A stretch of DNA of 64,000 nt, from contig DMSQ01000097.1 of assembly GCA_003457135.1 (NCBI GenBank), forward strand, positions 35,269-99,268. Direction: 5' to 3'. The notes under the pieces were generated by a model. It ran no database searches and had not been told where the DNA came from. It worked only from the letters and a program-made list of their open reading frames with translations. Below, in pieces: positions 7,395 to 14,645 of this stretch. The number at the start of each line of letters is the position of its first letter. The stretch's first letter is position 1. The stretch comes from Prolixibacteraceae bacterium (GTDB lineage Bacteria > Bacteroidota > Bacteroidia > Bacteroidales > Prolixibacteraceae). Both the position numbers and the translations under genes were made by a program.

Positions 7395-8424
7395 TGATAT
7401 TATCTTTCTGACCGGGGCCAACGGTTTCATCGGCAGCCACCTTGCTGAATATTTTTCAAGGCAGGGTTATCAGGTTGTATGTGGTATCCGGCAAAAGAAT
7501 ACTCCGGACTTTCTTCAAACGCTTCCGGTTAAGCTGGAATATGCTGACATAACAGACCTTGATTCTTTAATTCGGGCTACAAAAGGCGCTTCGGTTGTCA
7601 TTCATGCAGCGGCGAAAGTTTCAGATTGGGGCAAGTGGCAGGATTTCTATGAAACAAATGTGACCGGAACCCTAAACGTTTTGAAGACCTGCCAGATCAA
7701 TAACATCAAACGAATTATCATCACAGGTTCAGTTTCCTGTTATGGTGAAGAAGATTGCGAGATTCCCAAAGATGAACAATCGCCCCATAATCCACGCTAT
7801 CCCTATTTTCTGGATCAGGTCTGGCCATCGGCAATGAACCATTACCGTATCAGCAAGTCGGTGGCAGTGAAGGAGACCGGGGAGTTTGCCATCAAACACC
7901 AATTAAATGTAACTGTCATTCAACCCGTTTGGGTTTACGGAGAACGGGAGTTTTCATCCGGTTTTTACGAGTACATGAAATTCGTAAAGTCACGTATGCC
8001 TTTTGGTCCCGGAAGTACGAAAAACCTGTTCCATGTCGTTTACGTGCGCGACCTGGCGTGGGCATTTCACCTGGCTCTTCAACATGCACCCAATGGATTC
8101 AACAGCTACATCATCGGGAATAAAACTGTTTGCAAACAAGATGAAATCTTCAGGCTGATCTGTCGGGAAATGGGCGTAAAAAAGCCACTGAATATACCCA
8201 AAGCAATGGCCTGGCCCATTGGTTTTTTAGCCGAACTGGCAGCTTCCCTCCTGAAAATGAAAAGCGCTCCATTTCTGACCCGTGCAAGGGTAAACATGTT
8301 TTACGATTCGATTTGTTACAGCGCCCAAAAAGCTGAAGACGAGCTCTCTTATAGTTGCCAATACTCTTTGGAGGATGGTATCAAAAAAACAGTGCAATGG
8401 TATAAAGACAACCGGTTAATTTAA
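7378..8424 (+). CDS. NAD-dependent epimerase/dehydratase (extended SDR; CerR/3-beta-HSD-like)
   Basis: This 348-residue extended short-chain dehydrogenase starts at 7378 (MNLTTNDIIFLTGANGFIGS), giving the Rossmann TGANGFIGSHLAE glycine motif at residues 12-24. The Ser-Tyr-Lys triad region is ITGSVSCYG with HYRISKSVAVKE (Tyr-x-x-x-Lys as YRISK). The C-terminal part has PNGFNSYIIGNK. Members act on nucleotide sugars, sterols or, in sphingolipid loci of other bacteria, on ceramide precursors. Its start lies inside the end of the ThiL-like gene, indicating translational coupling. Given the ACP, AONS-like and lipid-kinase genes downstream, a lipid ketone reductase is my preferred reading. Confidence 0.78.
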   Translation: MNLTTNDIIFLTGANGFIGSHLAEYFSRQGYQVVCGIRQKNTPDFLQTLPVKLEYADITDLDSLIRATKGASVVIHAAAKVSDWGKWQDFYETNVTGTLNVLKTCQINNIKRIIITGSVSCYGEEDCEIPKDEQSPHNPRYPYFLDQVWPSAMNHYRISKSVAVKETGEFAIKHQLNVTVIQPVWVYGEREFSSGFYEYMKFVKSRMPFGPGSTKNLFHVVYVRDLAWAFHLALQHAPNGFNSYIIGNKTVCKQDEIFRLICREMGVKKPLNIPKAMAWPIGFLAELAASLLKMKSAPFLTRARVNMFYDSICYSAQKAEDELSYSCQYSLEDGIKKTVQWYKDNRLI

Positions 8425-8429
8425 CGATC

Positions 8430-9722
8430 ATGGAACCTGTAAAATTCTTAATTGGAAAGCAAAAAAGTCTGGAAGACATCCGGATAAAACTGAGAGCGTT
8501 TCTTCATTATACAGCCCGGCTCCTGACAGGAAAGATCAAGGTCCGGCACTATTTCCGCATTTTGAAAAGACTACTGTACTTCTTCTCAAAAATGAAAGAA
8601 AACAAATATGTGAAAATTGGCCGACTGACTAAAGTTAACCTTTATGTGCCATTTTTCCCGACCAAAGCATTTTACACGGCCTGTGATAAAGTGACTGTTT
8701 TTGATGAGAAAATGCCAGCGGTTTCGGTTCTGGTTTCAGTCACTTCGGCGTGCCGGTTCAATTGTGAACATTGCTATCAGAAATACGACAAAGGAAAAGA
8801 TGTTGACATTGAAGTGTTGGTGAAGGTTGTACGCAAATTACAGGACAAGGGCGTGGCATTTTTCAACATCGAAGGCGGCGAACCATTTTTGGTATTCGAC
8901 AGGCTGCTTCAAGTCTGCAATGCCATTGACGACCGATCGGAAATCCTGATTAATTCAACCGGTTTTGGTATGACTCCGGAACGATTGAAAATACTTCGGA
9001 AAAATAAGAACCTGATGGGAGTAATGTTCTCGCTGCACACCGATTCACCCGAAAAAATGAATGCGTTTATGGGCAACGACGAAGCCTGGTCGTCCATGGT
9101 AAAAGGGATTGCCATGTGTCATGCCGGGAATATTCCGGTCATGTTTAACACCTGTTTGTTGCCTGAAAGCTTCAAAGATGGAACTTTTGAGCGGATACTT
9201 GATTTGCAGAAACAGTTTGGTGGTTGTCTGGTTCAGTTAATCAAGCCCAAAACTGCCGGTGGCTGGCTTCACGGCCAAATCGAAAAATTTAATGCTGAAG
9301 ACACTGCGATTGTAAAAGAAAAAGTGACCAGATACAATCAGGAGAAATCTCATATCGGGTTCCCGTTTGTTTATTGCATGCTGATGGAGGAAGAACCTGA
9401 AATGTTTGGGTGCACAGCCGGCGGGACCGACCGTTTTTATATCAATGCCAAAGGCGATTTGCAACCCTGCGAGTTCCTGAATTTCTCATTTGGAAATGTC
9501 GCCACCGATGATTTCGACACGATATACTACAACATGCGCACAGAATTCCATACACCGGGGCAATGCCTGCTCTGCGATCAGTTTGCCAGTGAAATTTACG
9601 AAAAGTACCTTGAGAATGGGTCATTGAACCTGCCTTTGAAGCCGGAGCTTTCGGAGCAAATATATGCTGGCTGGGACAGGGGTGAGCCCACCCGATTCTA
9701 TGAAAAATTATCACAACTATAA
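8430..9722 (+). CDS. Radical SAM/SPASM enzyme
   Basis: A 430-residue radical SAM protein with the cluster motif CRFNCEHC (Cys108, Cys112, Cys115), the following FNIEGGEPF motif, and a C-terminal region with further cysteines (GCTAGG, LQPCEFLNFSFGN, GQCLLCDQF). These fit a SPASM-type auxiliary Fe-S domain. The first about 95 residues are a basic extension not typical of the core, with hydrophobic patches (LRAFLHYTARLLTG, ILKRLLYFFSK) that may touch the membrane. The gene begins five bases after the epimerase and is followed by UbiA. The substrate is not predictable; since no peptide precursor is visible, a lipid or quinone-like substrate seems likelier than a RiPP. Confidence 0.82.
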   Translation: MEPVKFLIGKQKSLEDIRIKLRAFLHYTARLLTGKIKVRHYFRILKRLLYFFSKMKENKYVKIGRLTKVNLYVPFFPTKAFYTACDKVTVFDEKMPAVSVLVSVTSACRFNCEHCYQKYDKGKDVDIEVLVKVVRKLQDKGVAFFNIEGGEPFLVFDRLLQVCNAIDDRSEILINSTGFGMTPERLKILRKNKNLMGVMFSLHTDSPEKMNAFMGNDEAWSSMVKGIAMCHAGNIPVMFNTCLLPESFKDGTFERILDLQKQFGGCLVQLIKPKTAGGWLHGQIEKFNAEDTAIVKEKVTRYNQEKSHIGFPFVYCMLMEEEPEMFGCTAGGTDRFYINAKGDLQPCEFLNFSFGNVATDDFDTIYYNMRTEFHTPGQCLLCDQFASEIYEKYLENGSLNLPLKPELSEQIYAGWDRGEPTRFYEKLSQL

Positions 9723-9734
9723 AAACCTGTCTCA

Positions 9735-10754
9735 ATGAACAGAACTGCAACAATCCGATTTTTGAAAGCCTATGGAAAATCCATGCGCATCTACTATTCT
9801 TTTGTGACTGGAATTGCCGGGTGGGTTGGCGTAGCCCATTATCAATTTATTGCAAATACCATTGGAGAAAGGGGAACATCAGGACTTGTAAGAACAATTG
9901 AAGTCCCGGCCTCGCTTACCAAACAGATGGTCATTATTCTTATACTTTTTCTTGCCTGGGGAATCAACCAGATAGTGAACGATTTTCTGGGTTATAAGGA
10001 GGATAAAATTAATGCCCCGCAGCGGCCAATGGTTACAGGTGAGCTAAACCGTTATCATGCTATGGCCCTGTCCTTGTTATTAATGCTGGTCATTTTCCTG
10101 GTTACCTGGTTTTATCTTGAGCCTGTGGCCATCCTTCCCCTGGTGGCCGGAGCCATTTTAAACGTGATTTATGAATATGCCAAAGGGCATGGAATATGGG
10201 GCAATATGGTGTTTGGCGTCATGATTTCGATGTGCGCGCTGTATGGGTTTTATGCCTGTGGCCCAATGGAAATTTATTTTACGCGAAGCCGTTTCAGCGC
10301 CCTGGCTTTAATTGCCATAATGAATGCCCTGATGACCTATTACACCTATTTCAAGGACTATACCGGAGACAAAGCTGCCGGTAAAAATACAATTGTGGTT
10401 GAATATGGATTGATTACAAACAAATATATTTCCATTGCTGCCTCATTTTTGCCCTCGATTCTATTCCTGATCGGGTATTACATTTTTAAAGGTTTTCAGA
10501 TTGAATTGAATAACATCTTCATCATTCTCGGATTGATGACCGTGTTCCTGCAAGTCTGGACCGGCGTGCTGTATTACCAAAATCCGCAAGGTGAAATGAC
10601 TTACTACTCACTGGTCACCAATTTCAGGGCATGTACCTGCGGCCAGGCAAGTATTGTGTCGCTTTTCAATCCCGAACTGGGATTAATCCTCTTCTTAATA
10701 ACCTATGTTTTTGTAGGCTTCCTGTTCAACCTGCACACGAACATCAAAGCTTAG
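9735..10754 (+). CDS. UbiA-family prenyltransferase
   Basis: This is an integral membrane protein of 339 residues with about eight or nine hydrophobic segments. The first Asp-rich motif reads NDFLGYKED (about residue 94, with Gly where many members have Asp). The second region reads YFKDYTGDKAAGK (about 210-222). UbiA enzymes transfer a polyprenyl or similar chain from a diphosphate to an aromatic ring, quinone precursor, sugar or lipid headgroup inside the membrane. It lies 12 bases after the radical SAM gene and 9 before the OYE gene, so it is almost surely cotranscribed. No menaquinone genes are nearby, so the acceptor is probably pathway-specific. Confidence 0.85.
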   Translation: MNRTATIRFLKAYGKSMRIYYSFVTGIAGWVGVAHYQFIANTIGERGTSGLVRTIEVPASLTKQMVIILILFLAWGINQIVNDFLGYKEDKINAPQRPMVTGELNRYHAMALSLLLMLVIFLVTWFYLEPVAILPLVAGAILNVIYEYAKGHGIWGNMVFGVMISMCALYGFYACGPMEIYFTRSRFSALALIAIMNALMTYYTYFKDYTGDKAAGKNTIVVEYGLITNKYISIAASFLPSILFLIGYYIFKGFQIELNNIFIILGLMTVFLQVWTGVLYYQNPQGEMTYYSLVTNFRACTCGQASIVSLFNPELGLILFLITYVFVGFLFNLHTNIKA

Positions 10755-10763
10755 AAGACCACC

Positions 10764-11987
10764 ATGGAAATATTTGAAGAGGCAAATATTGGCTCAGTCA
10801 GACTGAAAAACAGGATTATCCGGTCAGCCACTTTTGAAGGAGCTGCAGACGAACATGGTTTCCCGACTGCATCGTATTTCCATATTTACAAGAATTTGGC
10901 TGCCCACGATGTTGCCGCTGTTATTACCGGCTTTACCTATATTACCCGAAACGGCAAGGCGATGCATCCCGGGCAGGCCGGATGCGATTCTCCGGAGATG
11001 ATTAGCTCTTTTTCGAAATTGACAGAAATGCTACATGGGTACAATTGCAGGACTTTCCTTCAAATTGCCCATACCGGACGTCAAACCCTGAGTTCGGTTA
11101 CCGGATGCCTTGTTGTTGGGGTTTCATCGAAAAAATCGGAATACTTCAAAGAAATACCCCATGTACTGACAATTCCTGAGATATCTGGACTAATTGGTTC
11201 GTTTGGCAAGGCAGCAATACTTGCCCAAAAAGCAGGTTTTGACGGTGTTCAGTTACATGCTGCACATGGCTATCTGATCCATCAGTTTCTGCTTTCTTCA
11301 ATAAACAACCGGACAGACGAGTTTAAACCTGATCCTGCAACAAACGTCGGAACATTCTTCCTGCAAAAAATAATTGAAAACATCAGGGATAAATGTGGTC
11401 ATGATTTCCCGATACTGGTTAAGATCAGCGCTTCCGACGATTACAAAATCCGATTTTCGCAGGAACAGTTTCTTCATCTGATTGATTTTCTCGACAAAAT
11501 GAAGGTCAGCGCTATCGAAATCAGCTATGGCACAATGGATGCTCCGTTTAATATTTTCAGGGGCGATTTTCCCGGTGAATGTATCCTCGCTGAAAACACC
11601 TTCTATAAACGGAAAAGTCCTTTCTATAAATGGATTGCCCGAAACATGATTTTCCCTTCGATGAAAAAACGGTTTTTTGCGCTGCAACCCATGTATAATT
11701 TGCCTTATGCTCTTCTTGCGCGTAAAGTTACACGTATCCCGATTATTGTGGTGGGCGGTTTCAGAAGTGGAAGCGAGATCAATCATGCTATTCACGATTG
11801 CGGGATCGATTTTGTAAGCCTGTGCCGCCCGTTTATTACCGAGCCCAACCTGGTACTGAAACTGAAAAACGATCCGCTTTACGAGAGCAAATGTGTAAGT
11901 TGTAATCAATGTGCCGTGATGTGCGATTCATTGCATCCAACCAAATGTTATCACCATCAATCAAGTACACACAGCTCATCCGCGTAG
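10764..11987 (+). CDS. NADH:flavin oxidoreductase (old yellow enzyme family)
   Basis: A 407-residue TIM-barrel flavoprotein starting MEIFEEANIGSVRLKNRIIR. OYE signatures are QIAHTGRQ (about 95-102), GVQLHAAHGYLIHQFL (catalytic His/Tyr region, about 160-175), and a phosphate-binding IIVVGGFRSGSE (about 328). The C terminus carries CVSCNQCAVMC and KCYHH, the Fe-S cysteine cluster typical of 2-enoate-reductase-type members. The protein ends there and lacks the extra FAD/NAD domains. It probably reduces an activated C=C bond. Its position between UbiA and ACP suggests reduction of a prenyl or unsaturated acyl intermediate (inference). Confidence 0.85.
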   Translation: MEIFEEANIGSVRLKNRIIRSATFEGAADEHGFPTASYFHIYKNLAAHDVAAVITGFTYITRNGKAMHPGQAGCDSPEMISSFSKLTEMLHGYNCRTFLQIAHTGRQTLSSVTGCLVVGVSSKKSEYFKEIPHVLTIPEISGLIGSFGKAAILAQKAGFDGVQLHAAHGYLIHQFLLSSINNRTDEFKPDPATNVGTFFLQKIIENIRDKCGHDFPILVKISASDDYKIRFSQEQFLHLIDFLDKMKVSAIEISYGTMDAPFNIFRGDFPGECILAENTFYKRKSPFYKWIARNMIFPSMKKRFFALQPMYNLPYALLARKVTRIPIIVVGGFRSGSEINHAIHDCGIDFVSLCRPFITEPNLVLKLKNDPLYESKCVSCNQCAVMCDSLHPTKCYHHQSSTHSSSA

Positions 11988-12017
11988 AAGATATAAACCA
12001 ATAAAACCAAATAACCC

Positions 12018-12254
12018 ATGAAAACAACTGAAGAAAAAGTCATTGAGATTGTCCGATCGGTTAAAGAAATCAAATATCCCATCACTCCGGATATGAGTTT
12101 AACCGACGATCTGTTTCTTGATTCGTTGGATATGCTGATGGTTATCAATGCCATTGAATCGGACTTTTCGTACAAGGTTGATATGGGTGAAGTCGTGAAA
12201 ATAAAAACAGTACAAGATATTATTGAGATTTTGGAAGCCGAGATACATAAATAG
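12018..12254 (+). CDS. Acyl carrier protein
   Basis: A 78-residue acidic helical protein with LFLDSLDMLMV around Ser36, the phosphopantetheine attachment site (DSL motif), followed by the usual third and fourth helices. It differs from housekeeping AcpP in sequence (MKTTEEKVIEIVRSVKEIKY) and sits alone without fatty acid synthase genes, six bases before the AONS-like enzyme. This ACP-AONS order parallels bacterial sphingolipid loci, where a dedicated ACP delivers the fatty acyl chain to serine palmitoyltransferase. A dedicated carrier for the next enzyme is the natural reading. Confidence 0.88.
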   Translation: MKTTEEKVIEIVRSVKEIKYPITPDMSLTDDLFLDSLDMLMVINAIESDFSYKVDMGEVVKIKTVQDIIEILEAEIHK

Positions 12255-12260
12255 CAAATC

Positions 12261-13436
12261 ATGAACAAAACTGATTTTTACAACCGGTTTGAACTGGATT
12301 TGGGCATTGTTGAAAAAGCCAGGCATAACCCTTTTTATCATGTGGTTCAATCGGAACTTAGCGATGAGATGATCATCGAAGGAGAACATTTTATTGATTT
12401 GGCCTCGAATAATTATTTAGGAATCGCCAACCATCCGCAATTGAAACTCGCATGTATAAAAGCGATCGAAAAATACGGATCTTCATTGTGCGCAACACCC
12501 GTTTGCAGCGGCTATTCTGATTTGCACCAACGCGTAGAGCAAAAGATTTCAGATTTCACCGGAATTGAACAAACTCTGATTTATCCTTCATGTTATCAGG
12601 CCAATTTAGGGCTATTCAATGCCATTGCCAATCCTGAAGATATCGTGTTTGTTGACCGCTGTGCCCATTCTTCGTTGTTGGAAGGAATAAAAAATTCAGG
12701 TTGCAGGATTTCTCCTTTCAGGCATAATAACATGGATTATCTGGAAATGCTTTTACAGAAAAGCGGAAAATACCGGACAAGCTTTGTAGTCACCGAATCG
12801 GTTTTCTCAACGGAAGGCACAATAGCTTCGTTCAAAGAAATCAACGACCTCTGTTTGAAATACGATGCCATTCCGATAGTGGATGATTCACACGGGATTG
12901 GTGTCCTGGGGGCCAGCGGCAGAGGAATTCTGGAGTATTCGGGAATTTCTGATTATCAGGGAATTTATACTGCATCGCTCGGCAAAGCTTTGGCCAACAT
13001 GGGTGGTGTAATTTGCGGCAAGGCATCGCTGATGAAGTGGATGCAATACTACAGCCCAAGCCTGGTTTATTCAACGGTCATAATGCCTTCAGCTTTGGCA
13101 GGTGTCGAAACAGTACTTGACATCATCAGGGTTGAATTTCCGGAACTCAGTAAACGCATGTGGAATGTGAAACGACGCATTGAAGCAGCGCTCATTTCTG
13201 CAGGCTTTGATATGACCAACGGAAAAGCTCCAATTACTTCGGTAAAATCAGGCAATTCGCTTGAAACCATCCAACTGTCAAAATCTTTTTGGGATAAACG
13301 CATCATGACCACCGCCTTTGTGTATCCTTCGGTTCCTCAGCATGAAGGGCGGATCCGGTTGATTGCAGCGGCCAATATGCGCGAAGAAACCATTCAACGG
13401 GCCGAAGAAGCTATACTGCAAATGAAACATCCCTAA
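12261..13436 (+). CDS. Alpha-oxoamine synthase family enzyme (SPT/KBL/BioF-like)
   Basis: A 391-residue fold-type I PLP enzyme that would condense an amino acid with an acyl thioester, releasing CO2. Motifs: IDLASNNYLGIANHP (45-59), RCAHSSLLEGI with His136 stacking on PLP, VTESVFSTEGTIA (178-189), DDSHGIGVLG (208-217) and the PLP lysine K242 in ASLGKALANMGG. The acceptor amino acid cannot be told from sequence (serine, glycine, alanine and cysteate users all exist). The preceding ACP suggests an acyl-ACP donor. With a CerR-like reductase and lipid kinase in the same cluster it may make a sphingoid-like base, but I see no N-acyltransferase. Confidence 0.85.
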   Translation: MNKTDFYNRFELDLGIVEKARHNPFYHVVQSELSDEMIIEGEHFIDLASNNYLGIANHPQLKLACIKAIEKYGSSLCATPVCSGYSDLHQRVEQKISDFTGIEQTLIYPSCYQANLGLFNAIANPEDIVFVDRCAHSSLLEGIKNSGCRISPFRHNNMDYLEMLLQKSGKYRTSFVVTESVFSTEGTIASFKEINDLCLKYDAIPIVDDSHGIGVLGASGRGILEYSGISDYQGIYTASLGKALANMGGVICGKASLMKWMQYYSPSLVYSTVIMPSALAGVETVLDIIRVEFPELSKRMWNVKRRIEAALISAGFDMTNGKAPITSVKSGNSLETIQLSKSFWDKRIMTTAFVYPSVPQHEGRIRLIAAANMREETIQRAEEAILQMKHP

Positions 13437-13475
13437 ATGTGGGTGATATTCAGTCAAAATAAAAACAGTCTTTGC

Positions 13476-14426
13476 ATGAAAGATATTTTCCTGATCATGA
13501 ATCCCGGCTCGCATTCAGGCAGAAGCCGGCAAACATTCGACCAGATTATCGGGTTGATCACCCGGAGCGGAGTTGATTTTGAATACCATAACACATTAGA
13601 TCTGGATCATGCGATCCTGTTGTCGCGTAATGCCAACCTGGAAGGATATAAAACTATTGTGGCGGTCGGAGGTGACGGAACCATAAATGCCGTTGTAAAC
13701 GGCTTTTATACGCCAGACGGACATCGGATTTCGGAAGCTAAATTTGGAGTGATTTATACCGGTACCAGTCCTGATTTTAACAAAAGTTATGGCATTCCTG
13801 TAAATATTGATGAGGCAGTAGCTATCATTCTGAAAGGAAAAACATTGGAGATTCCAATTGGCATGATTTCCTTCGAACCACGTGACAGGCCAGACGATAA
13901 TTGCAATCCTGATTCGTCATCAGTCCGGTACTTTGTTTGCTGCGCCAATATTGGCCTGGGGGCTATGCTGGCCCGTAAAGCCAATAGCGGTATCCGCCGG
14001 AAATTGGGTGACTTTTCAGGAACACTTCTGTCGTTAATTGGTTTGCTGGTAAGTTTTAAATCAATTACAGTGATCTGTATGGAGAACAGCAATGAAATTC
14101 AATGGAACAAACTGACCAATTTATCCATTGGGATTACTCCATACATTGCTTCAGGGATTCAGGTCCCGGTGCATTTCACTGACCAGGGAAAGAAATTTTA
14201 CAGATTAATCGTCCAAAATTTAAATCTCTTTTGCATCGTTCCACTACTTCGAAAGGTTTATAGCGGAAAGCCCTTTATAAACAGTAACTACCTTTCTCTC
14301 GACTATTCCCTACAGGTAAAATTATCATCGCCCCAACAGGTGGAAGTGGAAGCTGATGGCGATCCGGTTGGCTTTTTACCTTGCAGAATATGCTTTGCCT
14401 TTGATGATTTAGATCTGATATCTTAA
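13476..14426 (+). CDS. Diacylglycerol/sphingosine-kinase-type lipid kinase
   Basis: This is a 316-residue DAGK-catalytic-domain protein. I choose the start at 13476 (MKDIFLIMNPGSHSGRSRQT) because the family begins directly with the IxNPxSG strand; 13437 would add an unlikely leader. The nucleotide loop is VAVGGDGTINAVVNG (about 64-78), and EVEADGDPVG near the C terminus is the second family motif. These soluble or membrane-associated kinases phosphorylate diacylglycerol, ceramide or long-chain bases. As the last gene of the cluster it may phosphorylate the lipid product. Its 3' end overlaps the HicB remnant on the other strand by four bases. Confidence 0.88.
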   Translation: MKDIFLIMNPGSHSGRSRQTFDQIIGLITRSGVDFEYHNTLDLDHAILLSRNANLEGYKTIVAVGGDGTINAVVNGFYTPDGHRISEAKFGVIYTGTSPDFNKSYGIPVNIDEAVAIILKGKTLEIPIGMISFEPRDRPDDNCNPDSSSVRYFVCCANIGLGAMLARKANSGIRRKLGDFSGTLLSLIGLLVSFKSITVICMENSNEIQWNKLTNLSIGITPYIASGIQVPVHFTDQGKKFYRLIVQNLNLFCIVPLLRKVYSGKPFINSNYLSLDYSLQVKLSSPQQVEVEADGDPVGFLPCRICFAFDDLDLIS

Positions 14427-14620
14427 TTCCCGGTTTCTAGTTTACAATCATTGATGTGTTCCTCAACCATTGATTTAAATGCATTCTCAAGTTCGTCAAC
14501 AGTGGTGCCTTCGAAGGTGACCAAATCATTTATACCTTCAATTTTGCCGAAGAAAACCCGGTCATCCGTACTAAAATGTACTGATCCGATAAAACCTTTG
14601 TGTGTTAATACATCCTTCAT
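14423..14620 (-). CDS. HicB-like antitoxin domain, solo and shortened
   Basis: The 65-residue protein has the HicB N-terminal pattern (HKGFIGSVHFSTDDRVFFGK, then GINDLVTFEG and VDELENAFKSMVEEH). HicB antitoxins of this subgroup normally reach 105-115 residues and end with a ribbon-helix-helix DNA-binding domain. Here the frame stops right after the HicB fold, so that domain is missing. No HicA toxin ORF is adjacent on either side. It follows the B12-type radical SAM gene by 25 bases in the same direction. Probably a degraded toxin-antitoxin remnant, or a free-standing HicB-fold protein. Confidence 0.65.
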   Translation of the reverse strand: MKDVLTHKGFIGSVHFSTDDRVFFGKIEGINDLVTFEGTTVDELENAFKSMVEEHINDCKLETGN

Positions 14621-14645
14621 AGCAATTTTTTGTTTTGAATTTCTA

